Source of the DNA: Candidatus Cloacimonadota bacterium
GTDB lineage: Bacteria; Cloacimonadota; Cloacimonadia; Cloacimonadales; Cloacimonadaceae
Direction of reading: 5' to 3'
Length of the DNA: 26,686 bases
NCBI GenBank assembly: GCA_023228285.1
Contig: JALOBM010000028.1
Span: forward strand, 1 to 26,686
The notes under the pieces were generated by a model that saw only the letters and a list, made by a program, of their open reading frames with translations, had not been told where the DNA came from and did no database searches. The position numbers and the translations under genes are program-made. Within the stretch, counting starts at the first letter, position 1. Each line of letters begins with the position of its first letter. This document shows positions 15,955-22,278 of the stretch, one piece after another.

Positions 15955-16578
15955 TTGATAGAAAAAAGCGATAGCTTCCTGATCATTCTCTCTGCCCCTT
16001 CTGGAGGTGGGAAAAGCACGATTTTACACGAAATCCTGCAGCGGTTGGATAACGTGGATTATTCCGTAAGCTACACTACCCGCAGCCCCAGAGGCGAAGA
16101 GCAAAATGGAGTTCACTATCATTTTGTGAATCAAAAGGAATTTGAAAATCGCAGAGCAGATGGAGACTTTCTGGAATATGCCAAGGTCTTTGGTAAAAGC
16201 TGGTATGGCACTTCCATCTCCTACATCAAGTCCCGCTTGGCGCTATCACGTCATGTGATAATGGATATCGATGTTCAGGGCGCTTCACAGATTGCCGCTA
16301 CAGATATTCCCTATGTAAAGATCTTCATCATCCCGCCATCCATGAAGGTTCTGAAAGATCGGCTGATCAAACGGGGCACGGATAGTGCGGAGGATATCCA
16401 GAGAAGATTGGATACTGCAAAAAAAGAACTTGCCTGCATTCCTGAATATGATTACTTGGTAATCAATGATATATTGGAAGATGCTATCCAAAATGTAATG
16501 AGCATTATCAAGGCGGAAGAAAACCGCATATCAAGATACAAGCAACCCATGCAAGGTTTCTTGGGAGAGGAGAAATAA
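15955..16578 (+). CDS. gmk: Guanylate kinase
   Basis: This 207-residue enzyme phosphorylates GMP to GDP. The P-loop is APSGGGKS (14-21). The GMP-binding segment YSVSYTTRSPRGEEQNGVHY and the WYGTSISYI, VIMDIDVQGA and RLIKRGTDS (lid) segments follow in family order. The best start is TTG 15955, giving the usual IEKSDSFLIILSAPSG opening. No Shine-Dalgarno sequence precedes it. A 6-bp hairpin (AAACCG-GTT-CGGTTT, 15932-15946) lies in the gap after gcvH, so initiation may depend on coupling to gcvH. It is directly followed by the omega-like gene, the common gmk-rpoZ order. Confidence 0.95.
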   Translation: MIEKSDSFLIILSAPSGGGKSTILHEILQRLDNVDYSVSYTTRSPRGEEQNGVHYHFVNQKEFENRRADGDFLEYAKVFGKSWYGTSISYIKSRLALSRHVIMDIDVQGASQIAATDIPYVKIFIIPPSMKVLKDRLIKRGTDSAEDIQRRLDTAKKELACIPEYDYLVINDILEDAIQNVMSIIKAEENRISRYKQPMQGFLGEEK

Positions 16579-17013
16579 ATGATAAACGAAAAGATTGAAG
16601 GTTTCCTGGAAAAGGTAAACATGAACTACTTGTTCTGCCTTCTCTCAAAACTGGAAGCGCAGCGCATCAATCAGTTCCCCAGCTTCGTGAAAAACAAGTT
16701 TGACAAGAAGATAACTGTGTTGTCTATGGAACACGTTGCTGCCAATGAGGTCCCGGATTACATCAATGAACTGGCTGAAGCTGAACAAGCGATGGCTGCA
16801 GAGCGGGCCTTGTTTGAAGACAATGAAGAGGGCGACGATTTTACCGAAGAGACCATCGATGATTCCGCAAAGTTTGCCCGGGAAATCCAAGCTTCGGATC
16901 CCTCCGAATACGATAGCTTCGAAGTAGTGAAAGATCCCTTCGCAGAAAGCGATGACGACGAAGATATCGACGACTTTGACGATGATGACGACGACGAAGA
17001 TGACGATGAATAA
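16579..17013 (+). CDS. rpoZ: Probable RNA polymerase omega subunit with acidic C-terminal extension
   Basis: This 144-residue protein starts immediately after the gmk stop codon, with GGGAGAGGAG as a strong ribosome site. Residues of about 13-60 (MNYLFCLLSKLEAQRIN, then KKITVLSMEHVAANEV) match the omega pattern N-x-Y-x-x-V/L...K/R-A-x-x-I-N...K-x-T-x-x-A-L-E-E-I. The position after gmk is also the usual one. Residues ~79-144 are a low-complexity acidic tail that ends in a run of Asp/Glu from about residue 123. That tail is far longer than in ordinary omega (about 90 residues in E. coli). Omega stabilises the beta-prime subunit. The omega call is moderate because the conserved core is short; the tail could be disordered or bind basic partners. 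Confidence 0.65.
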   Translation: MINEKIEGFLEKVNMNYLFCLLSKLEAQRINQFPSFVKNKFDKKITVLSMEHVAANEVPDYINELAEAEQAMAAERALFEDNEEGDDFTEETIDDSAKFAREIQASDPSEYDSFEVVKDPFAESDDDEDIDDFDDDDDDEDDDE

Positions 17014-17675
17014 TGTCACGCCGTGCACTCGTTCAATATCTTGAACTCTTAAAACAAAGCGGCATCCGGTATCTGTATCGCAGTCCGGATTCAGATCCAG
17101 AGCAGCAGGACAGGCAGCAATTGCTGGACAGCCTGCGCACACGTTACTCAGATTGTACAAAGTGTCCTCTAGCCGCCGGACGGATCAATCTGGTTTACGG
17201 AGAAGGTAATCCCTTTGCCACAGTGATGATCATCGGAGAAGCTCCCGGTGATAAAGAAAACCTGAGTGGCAGACCATTTGTGGGTGCTGCAGGTCAGCTT
17301 CTGGACAAGATGCTGGCTGCTATCCATCTGAATCGCGAAAACATATATATCGCAAACATTGTAAAATGCCGCCCGGAGGGGAACCGTAATCCAAGTCAGG
17401 ATGAACGCTTGGCCTGTCTGCCATACCTGGTAGAGCAGATCCAAATCATCCGCCCCCGTATGCTTTTAGTGATGGGACTGGTGGCCGCACAGACACTCTT
17501 TGGAAACACAGAGACTCTGTCATGGAACCGCAGCCATCGCAACGAGTTTATGGGCATTCCGGCCTGGGCAACATATCATCCCGCCGCGCTCTTGCGCAAT
17601 CAACATTGGAAACGGCCGGCCTGGGAAGACTTGCAGGAATTTCAAAAAGCATACGAAAGTCTGACAAATGCGTAA
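17013..17675 (+). CDS. Family 4 uracil-DNA glycosylase (iron-sulfur)
   Basis: This 220-residue DNA repair enzyme removes uracil from DNA. Its start ATG overlaps the stop of the omega-like gene by one base (TAATG). Motif 1 is [20 protein letters not shown] (75-94). Four cysteines that would hold a 4Fe-4S cluster are C48 and C51 (CTKCPL), C119 ([10 protein letters not shown]) and C135 (LACLPYL). The C-terminal catalytic-loop motif is [10 protein letters not shown] (187-196). About 40 charged residues precede the first cysteine pair. Length matches the family. It is inside the gmk cluster and overlaps the next gene by eight bases. An iron-sulfur form fits anaerobic or thermotolerant lineages. 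Confidence 0.92.
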   Translation: MSRRALVQYLELLKQSGIRYLYRSPDSDPEQQDRQQLLDSLRTRYSDCTKCPLAAGRINLVYGEGNPFATVMIIGEAPGDKENLSGRPFVGAAGQLLDKMLAAIHLNRENIYIANIVKCRPEGNRNPSQDERLACLPYLVEQIQIIRPRMLLVMGLVAAQTLFGNTETLSWNRSHRNEFMGIPAWATYHPAALLRNQHWKRPAWEDLQEFQKAYESLTNA

Positions 17676-18444
17676 GACAATACTGCTATCCGTCATTCTC
17701 CTGATAGTAATCTCTTCCAGAGCCAAGGTTCTAATCTATGGTGATACCCGCAACTTCCCGGAGGTACACCGGGAACTGATCGGAGAGGTTCAAGACCTGT
17801 GTGTGGAAGCCATCTTTCACACTGGGGATCTGAATCAAAGGGGAAAGGCGCAGAGTGAATACGACTCGTTCAAAGAGATTATCTCTCCGCTAAAGGCTCC
17901 ATTCTATGTTGCCAGAGGAAATCACGAAAAAGACCTTGCTCTATTCCTGGATAACTTCAGTTCAGCAGAGGGGCGCAGCTATTATAGCGTTGTCCACGAT
18001 TCCCTGAAATTCGTAGTACTGGACAGTAATCTCTCCCTCCTGCCCAATACCGGGCAATACCGCTGGATGCTAAATGAACTGGAAAGCGCCGATCTCCCCA
18101 TAGTGTTGATTTTGCACCATCCCATCTTCAGTTCTGGGTATCATGGCGATGAATTGGGCTTGCAGTACTATCTGCCCCAGCTACTGAAGAAACATCGAGT
18201 TGCAGCGGTAATCAGCGGACATGAACACAGCTTTGAACACCTCAGATGGGAAGGTTTGAATTTCTTTGTGTCCGGTGGAGGCGGTGCACCTTTGCGGGAG
18301 AGGGAAAATCACGATCCTCGTTCTCTATACTTCAATATGACTCATCATTACAATCTCCTCAGCAGAAAGTCCAACTCCTTACTGTGGCAGTGTTTTGACC
18401 TCCAAGGCAATTTGCTTTACGAATGCAATGTATATCTACCCTGA
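17668..18444 (+). CDS. Exported calcineurin-like metallophosphoesterase
   Basis: This 258-residue protein starts with a signal peptide ([19 protein letters not shown]). All phosphoesterase motifs are seen: GDTR (Asp26), TGDLNQRG (Asp54), RGNHEKD (Asn85, His86), HHP (150-152) and GHEH (184-187). The first motif is D-T-R rather than the more common D-x-H. The fold matches purple-acid-phosphatase-like or 3',5'-cyclic nucleotide phosphodiesterase-like exported enzymes; the substrate is unknown. The start overlaps the UDG stop by eight bases, which suggests translational coupling. The next gene follows after six bases. Confidence 0.88.
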   Translation: MRKTILLSVILLIVISSRAKVLIYGDTRNFPEVHRELIGEVQDLCVEAIFHTGDLNQRGKAQSEYDSFKEIISPLKAPFYVARGNHEKDLALFLDNFSSAEGRSYYSVVHDSLKFVVLDSNLSLLPNTGQYRWMLNELESADLPIVLILHHPIFSSGYHGDELGLQYYLPQLLKKHRVAAVISGHEHSFEHLRWEGLNFFVSGGGGAPLRERENHDPRSLYFNMTHHYNLLSRKSNSLLWQCFDLQGNLLYECNVYLP

Positions 18445-18450
18445 GTAAAC

Positions 18451-19284
18451 ATGAACAACAAGGTGCTGGCTATTAATGATCTTTCCGGATTTGGCAATAC
18501 TTCGCTGATGGCCTTGATTCCTCTTTTATACAAGTATGGGTTGGAAGTGTGCGCCCTACCTAGCTCCTTGCTTTCCTCCAATACGTGTTTTCCTGGTTAC
18601 CAGCTATTGGCTACAGATGTATTCATGAAGGATTGTCTGAAACACTGGCAGGAATTGGGGATGGAATTCGGTGCAATCTATAGCGGATTCCTGGGCAATC
18701 CGCAGCAAGTGGATACCGTGCTGGAAGCGATTGAGACGCTTGCTATCACAGAAACACTTGTGTTGATCGATCCGGTAATGGCAGACAATGGTGAACTTTA
18801 TCCCTGTTATGACGAACATATGATATTGGCTATGCGTCGTTTGATTGCAAAGGCAGACATTATCACTCCAAACTTCACCGAGGCCTGTTTTCTGGCTGGA
18901 ATCGATCCCAGGGATGATGCGGGAGAAGAGTGTTTCAATACTATTTGCAACAAACTACACGATTTAGGAGCTTGTGAGCTCATCATTACAGGTGCTCCGG
19001 GCGTAAAGGACGGCTGTAACATTATCTATTCTGCTTCTCCAAATACACAATTACAAAGCTATGCGTGTCAATACATCCCTTGTTTTTTCACCGGTACTGG
19101 CGATATCTTCAGCACTTTGATGCTGGTCTATATGCTTAAGGGCATACCGAGACCGGAAGCCATCACCAAAGCTGCGGATTTCATCTACAATGCCATCAAC
19201 CATTCTCTGGCCAAAGGAAGGGATGGCAGAGCCGGAGTGCTGTTGCAGGACATTCTGCAAACAGGAGAATATGGATGCCAGTAA
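18451..19284 (+). CDS. Pyridoxal/pyridoxamine kinase (PfkB/ribokinase-like fold)
   Basis: This 277-residue kinase of the PdxK/PdxY type phosphorylates the 5'-hydroxymethyl group of pyridoxal or related B6 vitamers. Motifs are INDLSGFGNTSL at the start, YSGFLG (77-82), LIDPVMADNGELY (105-117), TPNFTEACFLAG (139-150), and the anion-hole/catalytic GTGDIFS with D218 as likely base. Pyridoxal kinase and pyridoxamine kinase cannot be told apart here, so I give no symbol. It begins six bases after the metallophosphoesterase stop, with only a weak ribosome site. In the same neighbourhood tnaA needs PLP. Confidence 0.88.
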   Translation: MNNKVLAINDLSGFGNTSLMALIPLLYKYGLEVCALPSSLLSSNTCFPGYQLLATDVFMKDCLKHWQELGMEFGAIYSGFLGNPQQVDTVLEAIETLAITETLVLIDPVMADNGELYPCYDEHMILAMRRLIAKADIITPNFTEACFLAGIDPRDDAGEECFNTICNKLHDLGACELIITGAPGVKDGCNIIYSASPNTQLQSYACQYIPCFFTGTGDIFSTLMLVYMLKGIPRPEAITKAADFIYNAINHSLAKGRDGRAGVLLQDILQTGEYGCQ

Positions 19285-19323
19285 ATGATCGGGAATGCAT
19301 GAATCCCGTACCGTGGAGTTGAT

Positions 19324-20163
19324 TTGTTTTTTCCCGGCGCTTGCGTAAGCGATCTGGACGGTACGCTGTTACCGCATAACAGCACAATCAGCAGGGAAGA
19401 CCTGCACACTCTGGAAGAGCTCTCCGAGAAAGGAATATGCAGAGTGCTGGCTACTGGCCGTTCGCTTTATAGTATGCGTAAAGTGGTGCCTAGAAGTGCT
19501 CCTTTCGATTATGTGATCTTTGCCACCGGTGCCGGGATAATGGATTGGCATAGCCAAGAGCTTATCTACAGTCAAAACTTGGACGGGGAGCAGATTAGCC
19601 GCGTTTGTGCTGTATTGGAGGAGTTAAATCTGGACTATATGCTGCACAACGCCATCCCTGAAACTCACCATATGCAGTATAAGGCGTTCAATGGTATTCC
19701 GGATTTCCTGCAGCGAGTGGAGATTTATCGCGAGTATGCCACTCAATTGCGGGCAGATCAAGCCCCCAATTGGGATCAGGCCACTCAGTTCCTCGCCATT
19801 GTGGATAGCCACCGCAAGGATATCTATGACAGCCTGTCACGTCTTTTGCAACCTCTTACCATTATCCGCACCACATCGCCATTGGATTTCTCCTCGCTGT
19901 GGATAGAGATCTTTGCTCCGGGTGTGAACAAGGGTAGTAGCTTGGAATACTTGTTGAAACACATAGGCTTATCACTCTCTCAGAGTATGGTTGTGGGAAA
20001 TGATTACAACGACTTGCAGATGTTGAAGATATGTCCGAATGCCTATGTGACGGCAAACGCACCGGAGAGCATGAAAAAAGAGTTCAGAACAGTAGATCTT
20101 TGCAAGGACAACGGCTTTTCCGAGGCTGTAGAGCTTTGGCTGGAAAGTGCCGGACTTGGCTGA
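19324..20163 (+). CDS. Cof-type HAD hydrolase
   Basis: This 279-residue phosphatase is of the haloacid dehalogenase type (Cof/YbjI subgroup, cap C2). Motif I is VSDLDGTLLP (nucleophile D10, acid D12). Motif II is VLATGRS (41-47). Motif III is the Lys in GVNKGSSLEYL (K203). Motif IV is VVGNDYNDLQML (D227, D230). The cap domain spans about 85-190. Members act on sugar phosphates, flavin or PLP phosphates. PLP phosphatase activity is possible given the adjacent kinase, but this is inference. The start codon is TTG with GGAG five bases upstream, 39 bases after the kinase stop. Confidence 0.9.
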   Translation: MFFPGACVSDLDGTLLPHNSTISREDLHTLEELSEKGICRVLATGRSLYSMRKVVPRSAPFDYVIFATGAGIMDWHSQELIYSQNLDGEQISRVCAVLEELNLDYMLHNAIPETHHMQYKAFNGIPDFLQRVEIYREYATQLRADQAPNWDQATQFLAIVDSHRKDIYDSLSRLLQPLTIIRTTSPLDFSSLWIEIFAPGVNKGSSLEYLLKHIGLSLSQSMVVGNDYNDLQMLKICPNAYVTANAPESMKKEFRTVDLCKDNGFSEAVELWLESAGLG

Positions 20164-20217
20164 ACATCACGTAACTATAAAGATAAAATGAGAATAACTG
20201 GAAAAGAATAACTTGTT

Positions 20218-20547
20218 ATGAAAACAATCGTTTTGCTCTCAATTTCAAACATCTTCATGACCTTTGCCTGGTATGGTCACCTGAAATACAAATCATCTCC
20301 CATTATCAAGGTGATCCTCATCTCCTGGTTTATAGCATTCTTTGAATATTGCTTCCAAGTGCCCGCAAACCGAATCGGCTACGGTGTTTACAATGCCTAT
20401 CAGTTGAAAACCATTCAGGAAGTGATTACTTTGGTTGTATTTAGTGTATTTTCTGTCCTATATCTCAAGGAAGAACTACGCTGGAATTATGTAGTGGGCT
20501 TTTTTCTGATCGTGCTGGCTGTGTTCTTCATCTTCAAGAAGTGGTAG
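20218..20547 (+). CDS. DUF486/DMT-like small membrane protein
   Basis: This 109-residue protein has four hydrophobic segments (about 2-18, 30-47, 67-84 and 91-107). It has the DUF486 pattern: NIFMTFAWYGHLK, WFIAFFEYCFQVPANRIGY, QLKTIQEVITLVVF and YLKEELRWNYVVGF. It resembles half of a drug/metabolite transporter; function is not known. It has only a weak ribosome site (GGAAAAG). Its last 14 bases overlap the 3' end of the convergent CMD gene. It follows the HAD gene by 54 bases and may be the last gene of the cluster. Confidence 0.85.
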   Translation: MKTIVLLSISNIFMTFAWYGHLKYKSSPIIKVILISWFIAFFEYCFQVPANRIGYGVYNAYQLKTIQEVITLVVFSVFSVLYLKEELRWNYVVGFFLIVLAVFFIFKKW

Positions 20548-20875
20548 CCAGCTCCTCCCAGTATGCCACGGCTCTGCGCAGATGTGGGATTACGATGGAT
20601 CCTCCCACCACAAGGGCGATATTCATGGCTTCCAGCAGTTCGTCTGTGCTTACTCTCGCATTATAACACTGATCCAAGTGATAACAGATACAATCGTCAC
20701 AGCGTAACACCATGGAAGCTACCAAGCCCATCAATTCCTTGTGTTTGGCGGAAAGTGCTCCCTCAGAGTAAGCCGCTTGATCCAAGGCAAAGAAGCGTTT
20801 GATATTCAAGTTGGCTTTGTCCAGAGTAATCTTCGTAAGCTTTGCCCGCTGTTTCCTGAAATCACTCACTCTCAT
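20534..20875 (-). CDS. AhpD/carboxymuconolactone decarboxylase-like protein
   Basis: This 113-residue protein has the AhpD/CMD core. The key feature is RCDDCICYHLDQCYNARV, with C59-x-x-C62 and H66, the redox/proton-relay site of the family. It is followed by ELLEAMNIALVVGGSIVIPHL. Single-domain members are typically small, homo-oligomeric oxidoreductases. The start overlaps the stop of the iron-alcohol dehydrogenase by four bases (ATGA), so the two are probably translated together. A redox partner role for that enzyme is possible but unproven. Its 3' end overlaps the convergent DUF486 gene by 14 bases. Confidence 0.88.
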   Translation of the reverse strand: MRVSDFRKQRAKLTKITLDKANLNIKRFFALDQAAYSEGALSAKHKELMGLVASMVLRCDDCICYHLDQCYNARVSTDELLEAMNIALVVGGSIVIPHLRRAVAYWEELATTS

Positions 20876-21972
20876 ACTCTCTCCTTCTGAACGCTTTTCA
20901 ACAGCGACATCAGATCAGCTTTATCCGGTATTACCGGGCTGATCACGGTGTTTCTGGCGGCTAGAATCTGGTCTGTCCAAGAGTATAAAAGGGCATCGTC
21001 CGCATCCACTTTCAGCTTGATCGGAAACGCATCCAACCACTCCAGAAAACCTTCCATAGTCATGCCTAAACTGGCAAAAAGCTGATCCAGTTCTGCTTTT
21101 ACAGCAGGATAATAGTAGCGCATGATGATCTCGATGAACATGCCGTTGGCAAGACCGTGTGGGGTGTTGTACTCTGTGGTGAAGGGGTAACCTATAGCAT
21201 GCTGCAAGGTTGTGCTGGTATGTGCAATGGTGATGCCTCCATACATCGATGCCAAACACAATGCATTACGGGCTGGCAGATAACCGGGATTCTTCAGGCA
21301 GGTCTGCAAGTTATCTTTGATGAGGGATATTCCGCGAAAGATCATGGGGTACAAGAGCGGATTACGCATGGAGCTGTAGATGCCTTCAAGTAGATGTGAA
21401 AGCGCATCAATGGAAGTGTTCAGGCTGATCCGTGGAGAAAGGCTCAATGTGTATTTTGGATCCACTATCGCCAGCCGGGGGAAGAGCAATTCGCAACCAA
21501 AACCAGCCTTCTTGTGAGAGCTCTTGTCCGTTAGGACACTGTATTGCGTAGTCTCAGAGCCTGTTCCGTGAGTAGTGGGAATGGCTACGATGGGGTAGGC
21601 ATTCTGGTGCATTTCGGCATCGTATAACTGGTCAATCAGCAGGTCATTGGCAGCGGCTAGCGAGATGGCTTTGGCGGCATCCAGCGGGCTGCCTCCTCCT
21701 ATTCCGATCACAAAATCGCATGCCTCTTTTATGAGTTGCCCTTTCCCGGCTATGATCTGCGTAGTGTCGGGGTTTTCAGAGATTTCTGCAAATACACTGT
21801 GGGCAATACCCTTGGAATCCAGTAAGGGCAAAAGATCGCTCATCACTCCGCTTTTGACAGCGCTGCTTTTCCCACATACGATCAGGGCTTTTTTGCCCAT
21901 AGATGGTAAGTATGCGCCGGCTTCATTAAGGGCATCGGCGCCAAAGCATATTCTGGTTGGCAGGTACAGCAT
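20872..21972 (-). CDS. Iron-containing alcohol dehydrogenase family protein
   Basis: This 366-residue NAD(P)-dependent group III dehydrogenase has the Rossmann-type nucleotide site GIGGGSPLDAAKAI (90-103) and TTHGTGSETTQYSVL (133-147). The metal ligands are D189 and H193 (SIDALSHLLEG), H258 (LQHAIGYPF) and H272 (TPHGLANG). All four are present, so it is likely active with Fe or Zn. The substrate could be an alcohol or aldehyde from fermentation; it cannot be narrowed further. The stop overlaps the start of the downstream CMD-like gene. Upstream is a TTGACA box at 22031-22026. Confidence 0.93.
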   Translation of the reverse strand: MLYLPTRICFGADALNEAGAYLPSMGKKALIVCGKSSAVKSGVMSDLLPLLDSKGIAHSVFAEISENPDTTQIIAGKGQLIKEACDFVIGIGGGSPLDAAKAISLAAANDLLIDQLYDAEMHQNAYPIVAIPTTHGTGSETTQYSVLTDKSSHKKAGFGCELLFPRLAIVDPKYTLSLSPRISLNTSIDALSHLLEGIYSSMRNPLLYPMIFRGISLIKDNLQTCLKNPGYLPARNALCLASMYGGITIAHTSTTLQHAIGYPFTTEYNTPHGLANGMFIEIIMRYYYPAVKAELDQLFASLGMTMEGFLEWLDAFPIKLKVDADDALLYSWTDQILAARNTVISPVIPDKADLMSLLKSVQKERV

Positions 21973-22002
21973 GATATTACTCCCAAAATGGTCTTTGAGC
22001 TA

Positions 22003-22031
22003 AATCAATACGAGCAGGGGCTGGGTGTCAA
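22003..22031 (-). promoter_or_regulatory. Candidate promoter of the alcohol dehydrogenase gene
   Basis: On the minus strand, TTGACA (22031-22026) is followed after 17 bases by TTGATT (22008-22003). The start codon is 31 bases further on. The -10 is imperfect. Confidence 0.45.
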
Positions 22032-22145
22032 GACATATCCGCATTATTTGTTGCAGGAACGTATAGCTGGTGTAGCACATGTTACCGAAGTATGCCTTTC
22101 AATGGGCATCTCCATGGCTGCCTCAATGGTTAAAACTATGCCGAA

Positions 22146-22225
22146 GCAGATATAAAGGCGTTATCATCGAGTGAGCACTAGATCATAACGGGATGATAAC
22201 AGCTTCATCACCACTTAATCCAAGG
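22146..22225. repeat. Dispersed palindromic repeat, copy 2
   Basis: This copy is gapless and colinear with copy 1 at 2301-2380. The left arm GTTATCATCGAGTG (22160-22173), a two-base centre AG and the right arm CACTAGATCATAAC (22176-22189) pair at 12 of 14 positions. An additional GATGATAAC follows at 22192-22200, spaced 11 bases from the similar word in the right arm. The copy lies in an intergenic region, close to the terminator of the M14 gene. Confidence 0.8.
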
Positions 22226-22230
22226 AGAAA

Positions 22231-22257
22231 GAAAACCCCAGGCACTGGGCTTGGGGT
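22231..22257 (-). terminator. Intrinsic terminator of the M14 peptidase gene
   Basis: On the minus strand, ACCCCAAGC (22257-22249) pairs with GCCTGGGGT (22243-22235), with one G-U pair and a five-base loop. It is followed by TTTTC. It lies about 20 bases after the stop codon at 22279. Confidence 0.8.
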
Positions 22258-22278
22258 ATTTCAATAATGTATTAATAC

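Larger units (their letters stand above)
21973..22278. other. Intergenic region with promoter, palindromic repeat and terminator
   Basis: There is no gene in these 306 bases. They hold the candidate promoter of the dehydrogenase gene, copy 2 of the 80-bp palindromic repeat, and the terminator of the M14 peptidase gene, all listed separately. Confidence 0.7.
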
